A DNA stretch of 64,000 bases from Amoebidium appalachense (lineage: Eukaryota > Ichthyosporea). This document shows positions 1 to 35,117 of the stretch, in pieces. The stretch is taken from NCBI GenBank assembly GCA_963693365.1, contig CAVNZM010000004.1:10850001-10914000 (forward strand). The letters are read 5' to 3'. How positions within the stretch are numbered: position 1 is the first letter of the stretch; each line of letters begins with the position of its first letter. The position numbers were made by a program, and so were the translations under genes. The notes beneath the pieces were generated by a model, which made no database searches, was not told the DNA's origin, and worked only from the letters and a program-made list of their open reading frames with translations.

Positions 1-1742
1 ACAGCTCTACCATAGGTTTGAGACAAGAGTGCTTCTAACAGAACACCAATGCAGTGTGGTACACCCCGTGCAGCAAGCTTTTCCCATAGGAGACCAGGGG
101 AGACAGAATCGTAAGCAGTTTTCCAATCAATAAAGCCAACATATTGTGCACCAACTTGCATAGAATCGTGCAGTGCCATTATTTGAACATAACATGAATT
201 GTTTTTACGAAAAGCGGATTGGCATGGGTGTATGTGAAGAATAGATTGAAACCTAGGGTGATGTGCAAATAACCTAAGTAAGCAAGCTTCAAAGAATCTA
301 CGAACAACCTGGGTTAGTGTAATGGGGCGAAAGGATGATATGGGGCCCTCAGAGTCCTTCTTAACTATGGGGATCACTAAGGTATCTAACCAAGATGACG
401 GGACATGTCCACATTTAACACACCAAGAAAAGAGAGAGCTTAACATGATAGTAAGATCAGGTTTAATAGCACGATCACTTTCCTTTTGTGGGTAGGAGGG
501 AACAAGGATTTTAAGAAACCCAGCAGGGAGTCCATCAGGTCCACAAGACTTACTAGAGCTATAACTAGATATCACAGACCATATGGCATCGGGACTGAAA
601 AAGGGGAGGATCGATTCTATGGGGATAGATGGGTCTACAGGCCACACAATAGGTTTCTGAGCGGGGGTCCTATCTATAAACAGTTCCGAGAAATACTTAT
701 CAGAGTCTATGAGGGGGTCTCCAGTGGTATCACCAATAATACGAGCAGGGGGGCCAAATCGATTCATACTAGCAAGCCGGCGCAAGCTTTCCTTTTGAGA
801 CAGGGGTTCACCTAGTCTAGCGGGAGTGGTGTTTGGTAACAAGAGAGCATCGGGATATTCCTTCCTACCACCGCCAGCATAATCACCGAGATCTATCAAA
901 TCATCAACAATAAAGTTAGTGCATGTATCTAGTACGAGATGTGAATCTGGCCTGGCTTGTGCAGATTCTAATAGGCGCATATATATAGGGTGTTTCGTAG
1001 CATAGCATACACATACATCAACTCTACCCCACTGTGACTTAAGCTGGGATAGACGGAGGCGAAAGGTGGGAGGGGGAGGGGGGAGCAGATCAAGGGAGAT
1101 CTTAGGTAGGAAAAGGATAGGAGAGTGGTCAGATGACCTAGAGAGGTTAGGAGGGAGAGAGAGTTTTGACATGGTTGATGGCCAAAAGGCCACTCCCCAG
1201 TCGGTGTTGTGGGCATGGGATATTTGAGGGAACCGCAAAGTGTGACTTTGGACATACCTTGCTAAAGGGATAGCACGCTCCGGGGGCTTAGATGGGTACC
1301 CGACACTCACTTGCAGTGTGTCTGTGTGGTGGAGTCGCGTGTTAAAATCACCTAAAATAACAGTGGACATTGGTAACTGTGACAACTCGTGAGTCAATTC
1401 GACAACCGACATAGATGGTGGGTAATATACAAAAGTAAAAACATTAGAAAGAAACTCTATAGAAACCGAGAATTCCGTTTTTGCTACCGGTTTGCACTTC
1501 ACTCTCACGTGTGGTGCGGCAAGTACAATAATGCCTCGGTTTTTCGCGTAACCGGGGTGTGTGGATGTGTCGACCAATGTAGAGTTGAATTTGTGGTGGT
1601 TTTTAAACTGTGTTTCGCAAATCACTGTAAACGTGTGGTTGTTTGTCTGTTGTTGTATGTAGCTGATTTTATCGTCGAGTGTCCCGGGGGGAGGCCCTTT
1701 TGGGGGCCCAGTGTCCGAGCATTCCAGAAGAAGAAGGATAAA
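1..1742 (-). CDS. retrotransposon ORF2: endonuclease plus reverse transcriptase, partial (left edge)
   Basis: I translated the minus strand from 1742 to 1 by hand and found about 580 codons with no stop. An EEP/APE-type endonuclease comes first: CETQF near 1630, NRGIIVLA near 1520, GDFNTR near 1350 and SDHSP near 1130. These correspond to the nuclease family's Glu, GDFN and SDH motifs. The pre-RT linker has CGPDGLPAGFLK near 540. Early reverse transcriptase blocks follow: PIVKKDSEGPISSFRPI near 340, QSAFRKNNSCYVQ near 220 and FIDWKTAYDSV near 130. The last has the FxDxxxAYD pattern, which includes the first catalytic Asp. The polymerase FADD box would lie beyond the edge. An intact frame this long suggests a recent or active copy. 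No ATG precedes the endonuclease; the first in-frame Met is near 1411. Confidence 0.88.
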
Positions 1743-2018
1743 TTAGGCATCGGTTTGGTCCGACACCTGTGGGGTTGGTTCCCACTTGTCGCTTACGGGG
1801 TCGTATGCACGACCTTCCGCCAGCGCGAACAGTTCGCAGAAGAGCTCGATTTCCATCTCGCATCGGCGTTTGCGCTCGAGCAGTTTCTCACCAGAAAACA
1901 TTGGTTCCTTCGTGTCCGTGTCTATCACGCTCGTAGCATCGTTTTCCAACTTTGCGAGGAACTCTTTTGCCTTGCTGATGCGTACACGACAACGTGTGGC
2001 GCACGCATTCTTAGCAGA
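1743..2018 (-). CDS. retrotransposon ORF1 C-terminal fragment
   Basis: An open frame of 91 codons ends at TAA (1743-1745) in the same frame as the ORF2 that follows directly. It is rich in Lys, Arg and Glu, with stretches such as SKAKEFLAKLEN and GEKLLERKRRCEMEIELF that look helical, as expected of an ORF1 RNA-binding or coiled-coil tail. There is no recognisable zinc knuckle. The frame upstream is closed by TAG at 2019-2021, while the residues before that stop continue plausibly, so the stop may be a mutation in a longer ORF1. The call rests mainly on position immediately 5' of ORF2. Confidence 0.55.
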   Translation of the reverse strand, partial: SAKNACATRCRVRISKAKEFLAKLENDATSVIDTDTKEPMFSGEKLLERKRRCEMEIELFCELFALAEGRAYDPVSDKWEPTPQVSDQTDA

Positions 2019-3960
2019 CTATGAGTGGTGCTCAAACAGCAAATTAAATGTCGCTGTTGTCGATTGGTCAACTCCTGAGCTGGAGGTTGAATATTTCAGA
2101 CCCCTTGTAAACGTTTTTGCGATTTGGATCTTACGAACAAATTAAACAATCTTTTTTGTGTCTTTGGCTCCTAGAAGCCAAGAACAAAAAGCGCTGTATA
2201 AATTACGGGTAGAGGCTTTATAAATTGTTATAAGGTCATTCCACCAAATCTAAAGGTCCTCCCGTCTATGAAGGGCTCCTTTTGATTCTCTGTTGTCAGT
2301 TGTCCAGTGACTGAACCTCCAAAAGTAACGTTTTCAAACAAAGACCCCTGTCATATGCCTCGTCATATGGTTTTGGGGGAACCGCGGTCGTCCAGTGACC
2401 GTGACGCACGGTCAGAAAAACATCACGTCGTTTCCCACTACGTGAATTGTACTGCACATCGCTCTTGTTATATGAAATAATTTACATTGACCCTGTACCA
2501 GAAGACTCTGAGGTGTCTAGAGTGCGCGGGTAGTCAATACATATAATAGCTACAAAATCTTGCATATGTGGGGCGCCGGCCCGCGCGGGGCCCGAATCCG
2601 AGATGATATGCAATGGCATGTATTTCAGGCCTGCGGCATGGAGATCTGGCGATTGGCATACTGATCACGACCGGCGGCCGGCTTATCCAGCAAACAAATA
2701 AGAAATGGAGTTCTCATTTAGATTTATAGTATTATAAATTTTGTTATTTTACTTTGACACGATTTACTGACCCATCATCAACATGCAGGGTTGTCAATAT
2801 AACTGTATATATATGTAACTTGTACACGAACCGAAGTCGATAGAACGAACCAATCATATGCAATATTCGAGTTCTCCAATATAGCACATGACATGCCATT
2901 CTGGTGTGTCGTTAGCCAATGGAAATTTTCCAGCTAGAGGAGTGTAGGGGCAGGGGAACCTACACTCTACTGGGTTCAGAAGGCTGCAATTGTTTCGCAC
3001 AATAGAATCCCAAAGATCACCAACCTAGTTCAACAGCTACGTCAGCAAAGTTTAGGGAGGGATATACGTAAGCTGTTTCAAAGCAGGTTGGCGTTTGCTT
3101 ATATAAATGTTGAACAGCACCAAAACGTGTACACTTTCACTTGAATTGCCTCATCTCACAACTGACGAAGTTTTTGCAATCGGATTGGCCAGAGCCGGTG
3201 GTTTATTAGGGCATGTTGATTGGCTCTCTTTACGCCGCACTCGGATTTGTTTTTGCCATTTTGGTAACTTTCCACCAGCCTGGATGGCCCTAACAGAGCC
3301 AACAACCGTTTTTAGGTTTTTTTTTATTATATTAAAATTAATGGCTCTGTTAAAGAGCCAATTCTTGGAAAATTGATGGACCAAACCTCAAAAAGTTAGG
3401 GACAATTTTCGGACTTCTAAACCCCCTAATTTCACAGCCTGCTTCTGCAGCGTGTCGCTCAAACGTTACCTCGCGGCTGTCATATTCGCTGGGCTCCTTC
3501 GTGTGCGCTCAGTATCTTTGGGAGTCCCTATGTGATGTGTTACCGTGTGCCAAAGGTTTGGCACGCCCATTACTAGCAACTTCTGTGCCCAGAGTTTTTG
3601 CTTGCAGAGCTAAAGAACGGCAGCTTGATGTTCTACCTCACACAGGTTTCTTCCTATAGGCAGTTCAACCACCAAAATAGTTTCTTCCTATAGGCAGTTC
3701 AACCACCAAAGCTATACAAAGATCTTTGTTTGCAGAATACTCGCAACAACTTGAGCGCAGAGAAGGAGAGTATCTCAGTTTGACCGCACCGTTAGCAAAA
3801 ACTCTCTAACGGCTTCAAACCCACTTATCGTATACCAGTTGATAATAAGAACAGAGGCCACACCGGCCTAAGCTCATGAACACATACACAGCAACAGTAA
3901 ACGGGTTTTCCAATATTTACGGCAATCAAATAGTCATATTCCTAGAGAGATATCCCCAAA
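2019..3960. other. intergenic region; no gene seen
   Basis: I see no convincing coding exon. The stretch holds a GC-rich patch around 2570-2690 (CGCCGG and GGCCGGC motifs), AT-rich sequence, and a short direct duplication at 3646-3710. The last few hundred bases are presumably the promoter and 5' leader of the gene starting at 3961. Confidence 0.5.
3646..3710. repeat. 34-bp direct tandem duplication
   Basis: The sequence starting GTTTCTTCCTATAGG and ending ACCACCAAA occurs twice back to back (3646-3679 and 3680-3710), separated only by the short tail ATAG of the first unit. The copies are identical over about 30 bases, so the duplication is recent. It lies about 250 bp upstream of the start codon of the secreted-protein gene. 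Confidence 0.85.
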
Positions 3961-6216
3961 ATGAAAACGCTACACGCGCTTCTCACCGCTAGCGCACTTG
4001 CGTTAGCGGCCTCGTCAAACCCCGTACGTGGCGCGGCTAAGGACGCCGTTGAAGCAGAAGACAGAGTCAGGAGACAGGCGGACATAATCTACGTCACACC
4101 AGGTGGGAGAGCTTGTTAACAGTATGCTTGCCTGGTGTTTGTTCAATTGTGGTTGCTTTCTTTAAAAGCGGTTAAAGGCACTGCGTTTTCTTGAATATTT
4201 TTGCACGTTCTTACCAGTTTTGTTGCTTAGTTGTGTGGGAATGTTGTTACTGTTGGTTGTGTCAAACACTAATTGCCTACCCTTTGCTTGCGTGTGCTTT
4301 TATACTTCTTTGAATCAACTTATGTAAAAAAAATCTTATCACGGGTCTCATTTTTGGAGCTCATAGCAATAAACAGGTGTAGCGTGGCAGGCACGAGGAC
4401 GTAGGAACGGATTTTGGTGTTACGTTGCATCCACTTCCCGCTTTTGTGGTCGATTTGTAATTTCAATCAACCGGCCGAAGTAGAATTCTGGTACACACGT
4501 GCACGCACGAATCAGGCTAGGATTTCCGTGGGAAGTCGTGTCCCTACTTTCGTATACTGGCACAAGTGGCACAACAGTGTGAAGCAACACCGTACAAAAA
4601 GTGCTTTCAAGGGGAAGCTACGATCCTCTTTTTTTATTTTTTTTATTTTTTGTTTTTTATTTTGGTGGTTCTTTATGGGGCTCATTGCTTTCCATATTTA
4701 CAGATGGCCAGCGCTATGCCATACCTCCAAATGTTTTTGGCGCCAACCAAGGCGCCACGTTCCGCTCTGTGGACGGTGACTCGGTCGATTCTTCAGCCCC
4801 AGCAGGCAACGAACCAATCGCAAACGTTGCCTCTCTGCCCGTCCGATTGCAACCACCAGTGGCCCTTGTTCCTCCCCAGTCAATAGCTGTCCCTGCCCCA
4901 AACCCAGCTGCCATCCCGGCTCCCGTTCCCGCTCCAGACACAGGATATTCTGTGACTAAGGGGCCCAGAATAACGCGCAAGAAAGCAACAACAACGGCAC
5001 CGGCGGCCGCCGCCCCGAGCGTCAACGTGCCGGCGGGTGTTGTGTCCAACCAGCCAGGGGTTGTTGCCGTTGTTCCTAACCCCCAGGTCGTGCCACCGCC
5101 GGCACCCACGACCGTCCGTTTGAGGCCAAAGCCGAGCGCTGCGGCCGTGCAGCCAAACCTAGCCTGGGCTGCCCCACAGCAAGTCGCAGAAAAGGGTGTC
5201 GTGCAGCTTGCTCCACCTGGCATCCTAATTCCGGCCCCAGTACCTGTCCCAGCCCCTGTGCAGGTCCCCATGGTAGGGTTGGTGCCCCCTGCACCGCAAG
5301 TGGCTGCACCTGCACCACCAACGGTAGTGACGGACAGCACCAGCGCACAGTCACAGAGCGAGGAGCCAGCACAAAGTGGGCCCACAGAGGTGCCCATGGA
5401 CGTGGGCACGAGCGTGTTCGGGTGCTGGAGGTCTAGGCTGCCTGAGATGAAGGCATCACGGTGCAAGTGTGAGACCGCATGTGGCCAGCAGTACCCGACA
5501 ACCCTTCCCTCACTTTGCCCATTGGCACGTGATGGCGACCCCTTCCGCCAAGCCTGTGTGCTGATGCCCAACTGTACGCAAGAAAGAAATGATGCGTTCC
5601 CGTGCAAGCCGGCGGCTGATGGCACATATGGTGACGTCACGTGTGAGCTTATGGCCGATGTCGTGCAGTCGGCCGTGCGGTGCAGGCTGGGTGATGGTAC
5701 CCACTGGGCAGAGGGCAGTTCGAGGTGGGTGACGGTCTGTGGGTGGAGTGAATATGATTATAAAAGAACGAATTTGTGCAAGAGATCTATGGTTTGTGAT
5801 GTAGGATACAAAGAACAGTTTGGTTGGCTGAAAATGGCACTGAAATTCATCTGTTTGCTGCTGGGTTATCGCACAAGTTTTTTACTTTTAAGTAGTGTAT
5901 ATGCGAAAATGGTCCACTTGCCAAAATGCTCATATCCTTGCACACAGGTGTACACCCGATAAGCCGCAAGAGATCAAGGTGTGCTCCAACGGCGAATGGA
6001 AGGTGCTGACGTATCCTTCACCTGCTGCCACCTGCCACCGCATCAACGATGTCACTGGGAGGGGAGATATGGGATGCCCATACTTCCAGGCCACGACATT
6101 TACAATCAAGGACGCCTACAAGAGTATGTATTACTTATCCCTCCTCCCACTCGGATTTGTTGGATAGGTTGTGATTGTGTGCTGTTGTGGGAGGAGGTTC
6201 GAGGGATGATGAGAAT

Positions 6217-6306
<90 letters not shown>

Positions 6307-6500
6307 CGTGTGCGTGCGTGAGTGTGTTTGATTGTAGCGAGTGAGAGATTAATGAGGGAGAGAAAATTGAGATCGGTGAGTTGGCTACCATAGATAAAAA
6401 GAGGGAAACGATTCATTGACGAAGAAACTAACCTCTTTCCATTACAGATAAGTACGTCGTCATTGACGGCAGAACCATGGCCAGCCGGTGGGATGGCTAA
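3961..6500 (+). CDS. secreted Pro/Ala/Val-rich protein with Cys-rich C-terminus (4 exons)
   Basis: Exons 3961-4102, 4704-5724, 5948-6123 and 6448-6500 join through GT...AG introns (phases 1, 2, 1) into 463 codons plus TAA. The N-terminus (MKTLHALLTASALALAASS) is a clear signal peptide, followed by acidic and basic residues ending RRQ, a possible processing site. Residues about 75-270 are low-complexity Pro/Ala/Val/Gln, resembling an extended extracellular linker. Residues about 280-460 hold some 15 cysteines, for example CKCETACGQQY and CSNGEWK, and probably fold as a disulfide-rich domain. The layout suggests a wall, matrix or surface protein. I recognise no named domain; the CSNGEW...C spacing is only loosely sushi-like. 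Intron 3 holds a long (TC)n then (TG)n array. Confidence 0.75.
6216..6310 (+). repeat. (TC)n-(TG)n microsatellite in intron 3 of the secreted-protein gene
   Basis: About 37 uninterrupted TC units are followed by about 10 TG units with a few TGCG variants. The array lies wholly inside the intron between 6124 and 6447. Confidence 0.95.
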
Positions 6501-7026
6501 CGACACGTCATCACCACAACGAATCACCACCTCTCAACACCATGACACCACGGCCACACAAGCGCGGATGGATGCACGTATCGACTCAGTGGGCTACGTC
6601 CTTGCATCTACGTTTGTCAGCCCAAAACGGAAAATTATTAAAACACGAGACAAGTTCACAAAAGAAAGGGGGAGGGGGTTTATTATTATTAGCAGGGAAC
6701 ACACATCAAAGCCAGTCGAAACAGCCTGGCGAGGGCAAACACTTCACAATGTGCCGGCAGTGCACACAGTGAACGGTGGATCGTGTTACAGCTGGTATAG
6801 TTTTTATATAGTAGTAGCACCAGCCAACTTGTATATATATAGATACATATGGCTAGATAATATCTTAGCACAGGGGCCAGCCGGGCTGGAACCGGCTGCT
6901 GAGCAGCAACAGTCTGCCGGTCCCTTTTTTATTATTGCAATTGTTGGAAATACTGTATGGCAGCTGACAGGGCATTTGGCCCAGCAAAGATATTTGCATC
7001 AGCTCTCTATCCAATGACACAACTGA

Positions 7027-7618
7027 CTACCTACAATGAATGTATTATAAACACACATGCATCACTATCACAATGATTTGAAAAGCCTATCCGAAGGCGA
7101 AGCTTCGCGTCCACTTTCGATTTCTGGCCTGTGCCTGGGCCCTACGGGTGCATTGAGGTACATTGCTTTATTATGTGTTCATGGTATGCTTTATTGTGTG
7201 TTCATGGTACTCGTAACTTTGGAAACACCACTGTGCCATGGCTAGCGCAACACCGCAGCTGCAGTTAAGCAGGTCTAACGACTCGCGGAGGGCTCCGGCC
7301 ACCTCCAAGTTTGAGTCCGGCACTCCGAGCACTGCCTACCTACAATGAATGTATTATAAACACACATGCATCACCATCACCATGATTTGAAAAAGCCCAT
7401 CCGAAGGCGAAGCTTCACGTCCACTTTCGATTTCTGGCCTGTGCCTGGGCCCTACGGGTGCATTGAGGTACATTGCTTTATTGTTCATGGTACTCGTAAC
7501 TTTGGAAACACCACTGTGCCAGGGCTAGCGCAACACCGCAGCTGCAGCCAAGCAGGCCTAACGACTCGCGGAGGGCTCCAGCCACCTCCAAGTTTGAGTC
7601 CGGCACTCCGAGCACTGC
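7027..7618. repeat. tandem duplication, two units of about 309 and 283 bp
   Basis: Both units start CTACCTACAATGAATG (7027 and 7336), share the GGCGAAGCTTC and CTACGGGTGCATTGAGG blocks, and end GGCACTCCGAGCACTGC. They differ by scattered substitutions and by a 20-odd-base gap around TTATTGTGTG, which is itself repeated in unit one. Neither strand has a convincing reading frame. Confidence 0.9.
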
Positions 7619-8184
7619 AACCGTTCTCCAGAGAGATCTTCTCCGCACAAGCAGAAACAGCTGCTAAACTTATGAGCCGCTAAACGATGATTGGCTGTTC
7701 GCACCAACGTGTGATTGGCTGTTATCATCTGTCTTGGTAGGATAATGATTGTAAGCAAATCACATCGTTCTAAAAACCTGGCAATTGTGACTGAGTCTTG
7801 TAGCTTACCAATCACATAATGACACTTCTAACCCAAAAATCCCATGCCGTGCGCTCTTGTGATTGGCTTTTTGCGCACTTGTCGAAAATTGCACACATGA
7901 TCGTTTTCCTGTTCATGCCCGGTAGGGAGCTAAAGAACACGGAGAGTGCAATAATCATTTATGTGTCGGCATCTTTGTTGATATATTAGACCCAAGCACC
8001 AATTCCTACCTTATATTGCTCCAGCCTACAATGCATCGTTGAACCCATATTTTCACCAGCTTACATGTTCGTTTGCACTTTCCTTAGCATCATTCAGGGA
8101 GACACTGCAGCTCCTAAGTACGTCGATACAACACAGGTGAAAACAGTCACGTTAGCCGCGAGAGCCATCCACGAAACAGTAGGC

Positions 8185-8202
8185 ATGTATTGGTATCTAT
8201 AG
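8185..8202 (+). promoter_or_regulatory. short upstream ORF before the kinase start codon
   Basis: An ATG at 8185 opens a five-codon frame (MYWYL) closed by TAG at 8200-8202, 32 bases before the kinase ATG at 8235. If this stretch is in the 5' leader, the uORF could reduce initiation at the main start. Whether it is transcribed cannot be seen. Confidence 0.3.
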
Positions 8203-8234
8203 TACTCCGCTCTTTTGGCTGCCGAGGCTTAAAG

Positions 8235-32587
<24,353 letters not shown>

Positions 32588-32978
32588 GAGCTGCGAAAAT
32601 CCCCCCGAATTTCAAGGGGTTGAATGGAGTCACCGAGCGTAAGAATGAATGTCGCGAAACTTTTTTTTGATGAATTGACCGGTTGTCTTATATAAAACGA
32701 TGTCTGGGCATAGATATTTCAGGCGGGTGTTTTTAATTAAGAGAGTATGATCTATTGGCGAATGTTCTCTTTTTTTGTTGCAGCGTGTTATGTCATACTA
32801 GCTCCATTTTGTATGATTTATGACCCAAGGCAATGCATATGCCTACCCTTTTGATGTTAATGCACGACTGCTAGGCAAACATTTTGGCATTTTCATCTAG
32901 AGTTTCTCTGTTCCACAGTTTCGCACACACACACACACACGGTGTACGCCAGTGCACGCACAGATGTGTGTGTGCGCA

Positions 32979-33014
<36 letters not shown>

Positions 33015-33841
33015 AAAAAAAAAAAATGTCACGTTGAACGTTTTTGCATATTACCTACAAGGTTAATGCATGTCCTGACATACTCTGGCCTATGTATGCA
33101 AAAACAACTTTGATCAAAGGGATCTCTTAAATGGGCGTATGTATGCATGTTCTCTGTAGGTCTATGGCCCGCTGCCCACATTCTTCGTTCTTATCATGTG
33201 TGTTGACTTAGGGCACACATATACACAGTTGTAGTATATACATATTATTACATTATTGTATATTTATTTTTTGTTAACTGCCACCCCACTGTATGTTAAA
33301 ATGGTGTGTGCGCACAATATGAGCGATACCTTCCGAATTTGTGGTATGTTTATTATATATCATTGTACTGTAACAAGAGGTGCTGGTCTATTGCATGGAC
33401 CATCGTTCACCTCGTTTGCATGACGGTATGAAGTAACCGTTCCTTTGTAATAGCCAGTGAAACCATCACTCGGCCCAAGCCAAATATTGTAGCTCGCATT
33501 TCCAAATGAAGTGCCGTGATGTATAATAAAGAGTTTTTCCACTCCGTCTTGCCATTTTGTTTCATTCCAGGCGGCACCACCGTGGCCAAATGTAGAGGCC
33601 GTACATGATGCATATCGGCTGAATTCATGCTTGCCATATACATGGTTTGTCCTCGCCAAGTCCTCCCCCCCCCCCCCCCCCCCCTCCCCCCCCCCTTCGC
33701 TCCTCCGGGCCGACCGACCTCCAATCTACTACATGATGATGAACACAATGTTTTCTCCCCCTCACTCCCCTCCACAACCATAGCCACCGATGCCACCACG
33801 TGTACCGAGGCTGCACCCTGTACAACAACCCCCCCCCCCCC

Positions 33842-33872
<31 letters not shown>

Positions 33873-34451
33873 ATTCTTGGAATCCCAGCTGTGAGACTGG
33901 ATCGTCTGGGGGTGATTTGTATTTGTTGCCTGGTTGTGTTGTGTTGTATCGAGAAGTTCAAGGTGCGGCGAGAAAGGAGGAGCCTTCCGGGCCTGCGTGT
34001 CTATGTGTGTGTGTGTGCTGGGTGGGCAGCATGAGAGGAGGCCATGCACCTTAATACAAGCAATTCTTTGTACCTAAGGCATCCCCTTCCCCAAGGTCTA
34101 CACTGGCCATCATGGCCCGCATGGCATTTTCAGTAGAGAGCCGTCAATTATTATACATCGAAGCATGCACATATTGGCTGTCATGCATGGATACGACGAC
34201 CCAATGGTCACACCATAAACTTCTAATACAGCCGCGGTCACATGCACATACGCATACACGCACTCGGCCTAGATGCATAGGAATAGTAGCCTACATAACT
34301 TCACGCACAAAACATAATTTGGACATGATGGCCGTGACTTCCTTACATAAAAATTCCCTTGACTTTCAGTGTAAGGTCCCGCTGGCAAAGTCACGGTGGG
34401 CCTGTAGGCTGATGGCCATTAGAATGATTAGAGCTCATGGCGCTTAACTGG

Positions 34452-34536
<85 letters not shown>

Positions 34537-34602
34537 CGCGTGCGCGTGTGTGGTGGTGGTGGTGGCGGCGGCGGCGGTGGTGGTGGTGGTTGGTGTGTGT
34601 GT

Positions 34603-34642
<40 letters not shown>

Positions 34643-35117
34643 GGGGGAAGGGGAGATCCGGAGGGACGGAAGCTTCAGATCCTTCACGGAACGTTTGGTG
34701 CTCGAGGGGTTGAGCATTGCTGATTCTTTATCTCGGGCCATCCCTATTTTTGATCCAGTGAATAACAGACAAATGCATCCACAGCCAGCACCGTGGCGGC
34801 GCGGAATTTTAATTTTTAAAAAAGGTTCCACGGCAAAGGATCCAGCCTCGCCGGATGCTATAACCCCCCCCCTCCCCCCCCCCCCCCCCCCCCCTCCCCC
34901 CGCCCCCCCTTCCCCCCCCCCCCCCCCCCTCCCCCCACCGCCTCCAAAAAAGTCATCCTGCACAACAAAAACGAACGAAGTGGTTGTACAGCAAGGTGTG
35001 TTTATAATAATGTGCTGCATGGACAATAAGCAGATAGCAGACTCCACTCATTCTGTGCACACAGGGTTTTGGTATTTCTGCTCGCACGATGTGACTCGCC
35101 CCAGGTGTACAATATTG
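32588..35117. other. intergenic region between convergent kinase and RGS genes
   Basis: Apart from the possible exon at 33360-33669 I see no gene. The region contains CA arrays (32928-33010), long G runs (33844-33872, 34605-34640), a (GT)n array (34455-34533) with GGT/GGC triplets after it, and C runs (33665-33695, 34864-34930). Confidence 0.5.
33360..33669 (-). CDS. possible terminal exon of an unrecognised gene
   Basis: On the minus strand an open frame of about 100 codons ends TGA at 33360-33362. Its composition is protein-like (GGAAWNETKWQDGVEKLF, NIWLGPSDGFTGYYKG), unlike the low-complexity surroundings. An AATAAA signal follows about 10 bases after the stop. The frame has no convincing ATG and opens just after a G-run intron-like stretch, so it could be a 3' exon with an upstream acceptor near 33669. 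I recognise no family. A competing frame on the same strand (33407-33961) is longer but runs through homopolymers. Confidence 0.35.

Larger units (their letters stand above)
1..2018 (-). mobile_element. non-LTR (LINE-like) retrotransposon, 3' part beyond the window edge
   Basis: Read on the minus strand, this stretch has the two-ORF layout of a non-LTR element: a short ORF1 tail (2018-1743), then an ORF2 with an apurinic-type endonuclease and the first blocks of a reverse transcriptase, cut by the left window edge. There are no LTRs. The element points leftward, so its 3' end and tail lie outside the window. Upstream of the ORF1 tail the frame meets a TAG at 2019-2021, so the 5' part is decayed, 5'-truncated, or begins here. 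A related pair of damaged copies in the same orientation lies at 58861-61985. The reverse transcriptase blocks of the two are clearly similar but not identical, so they look like different subfamilies of one lineage. Confidence 0.88.
6501..8234 (+). other. intergenic region between secreted-protein gene and receptor kinase
   Basis: No coding exon is convincing here. It contains the tandem duplication at 7027-7618 and, from about 7620 to 8234, AT-rich sequence with several CCAAT or ATTGG motifs (for example near 7688, 7710 and 7860), which is presumably the promoter region of the kinase gene. Confidence 0.5.

Noticed and set aside
4714-5640. 308-codon open frame antisense to the secreted-protein gene
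   Set aside because: It mirrors the Pro/Ala-rich exon 2; high GC at codon position three keeps the antisense frame open. The sense frame has a signal peptide and matched splice phases.
7558-7815. Minus-strand frame with Cys pairs resembling a zinc motif
   Set aside because: It lies across the end of a tandem duplication; the spacing fits no known finger and there are no splice sites or start context.
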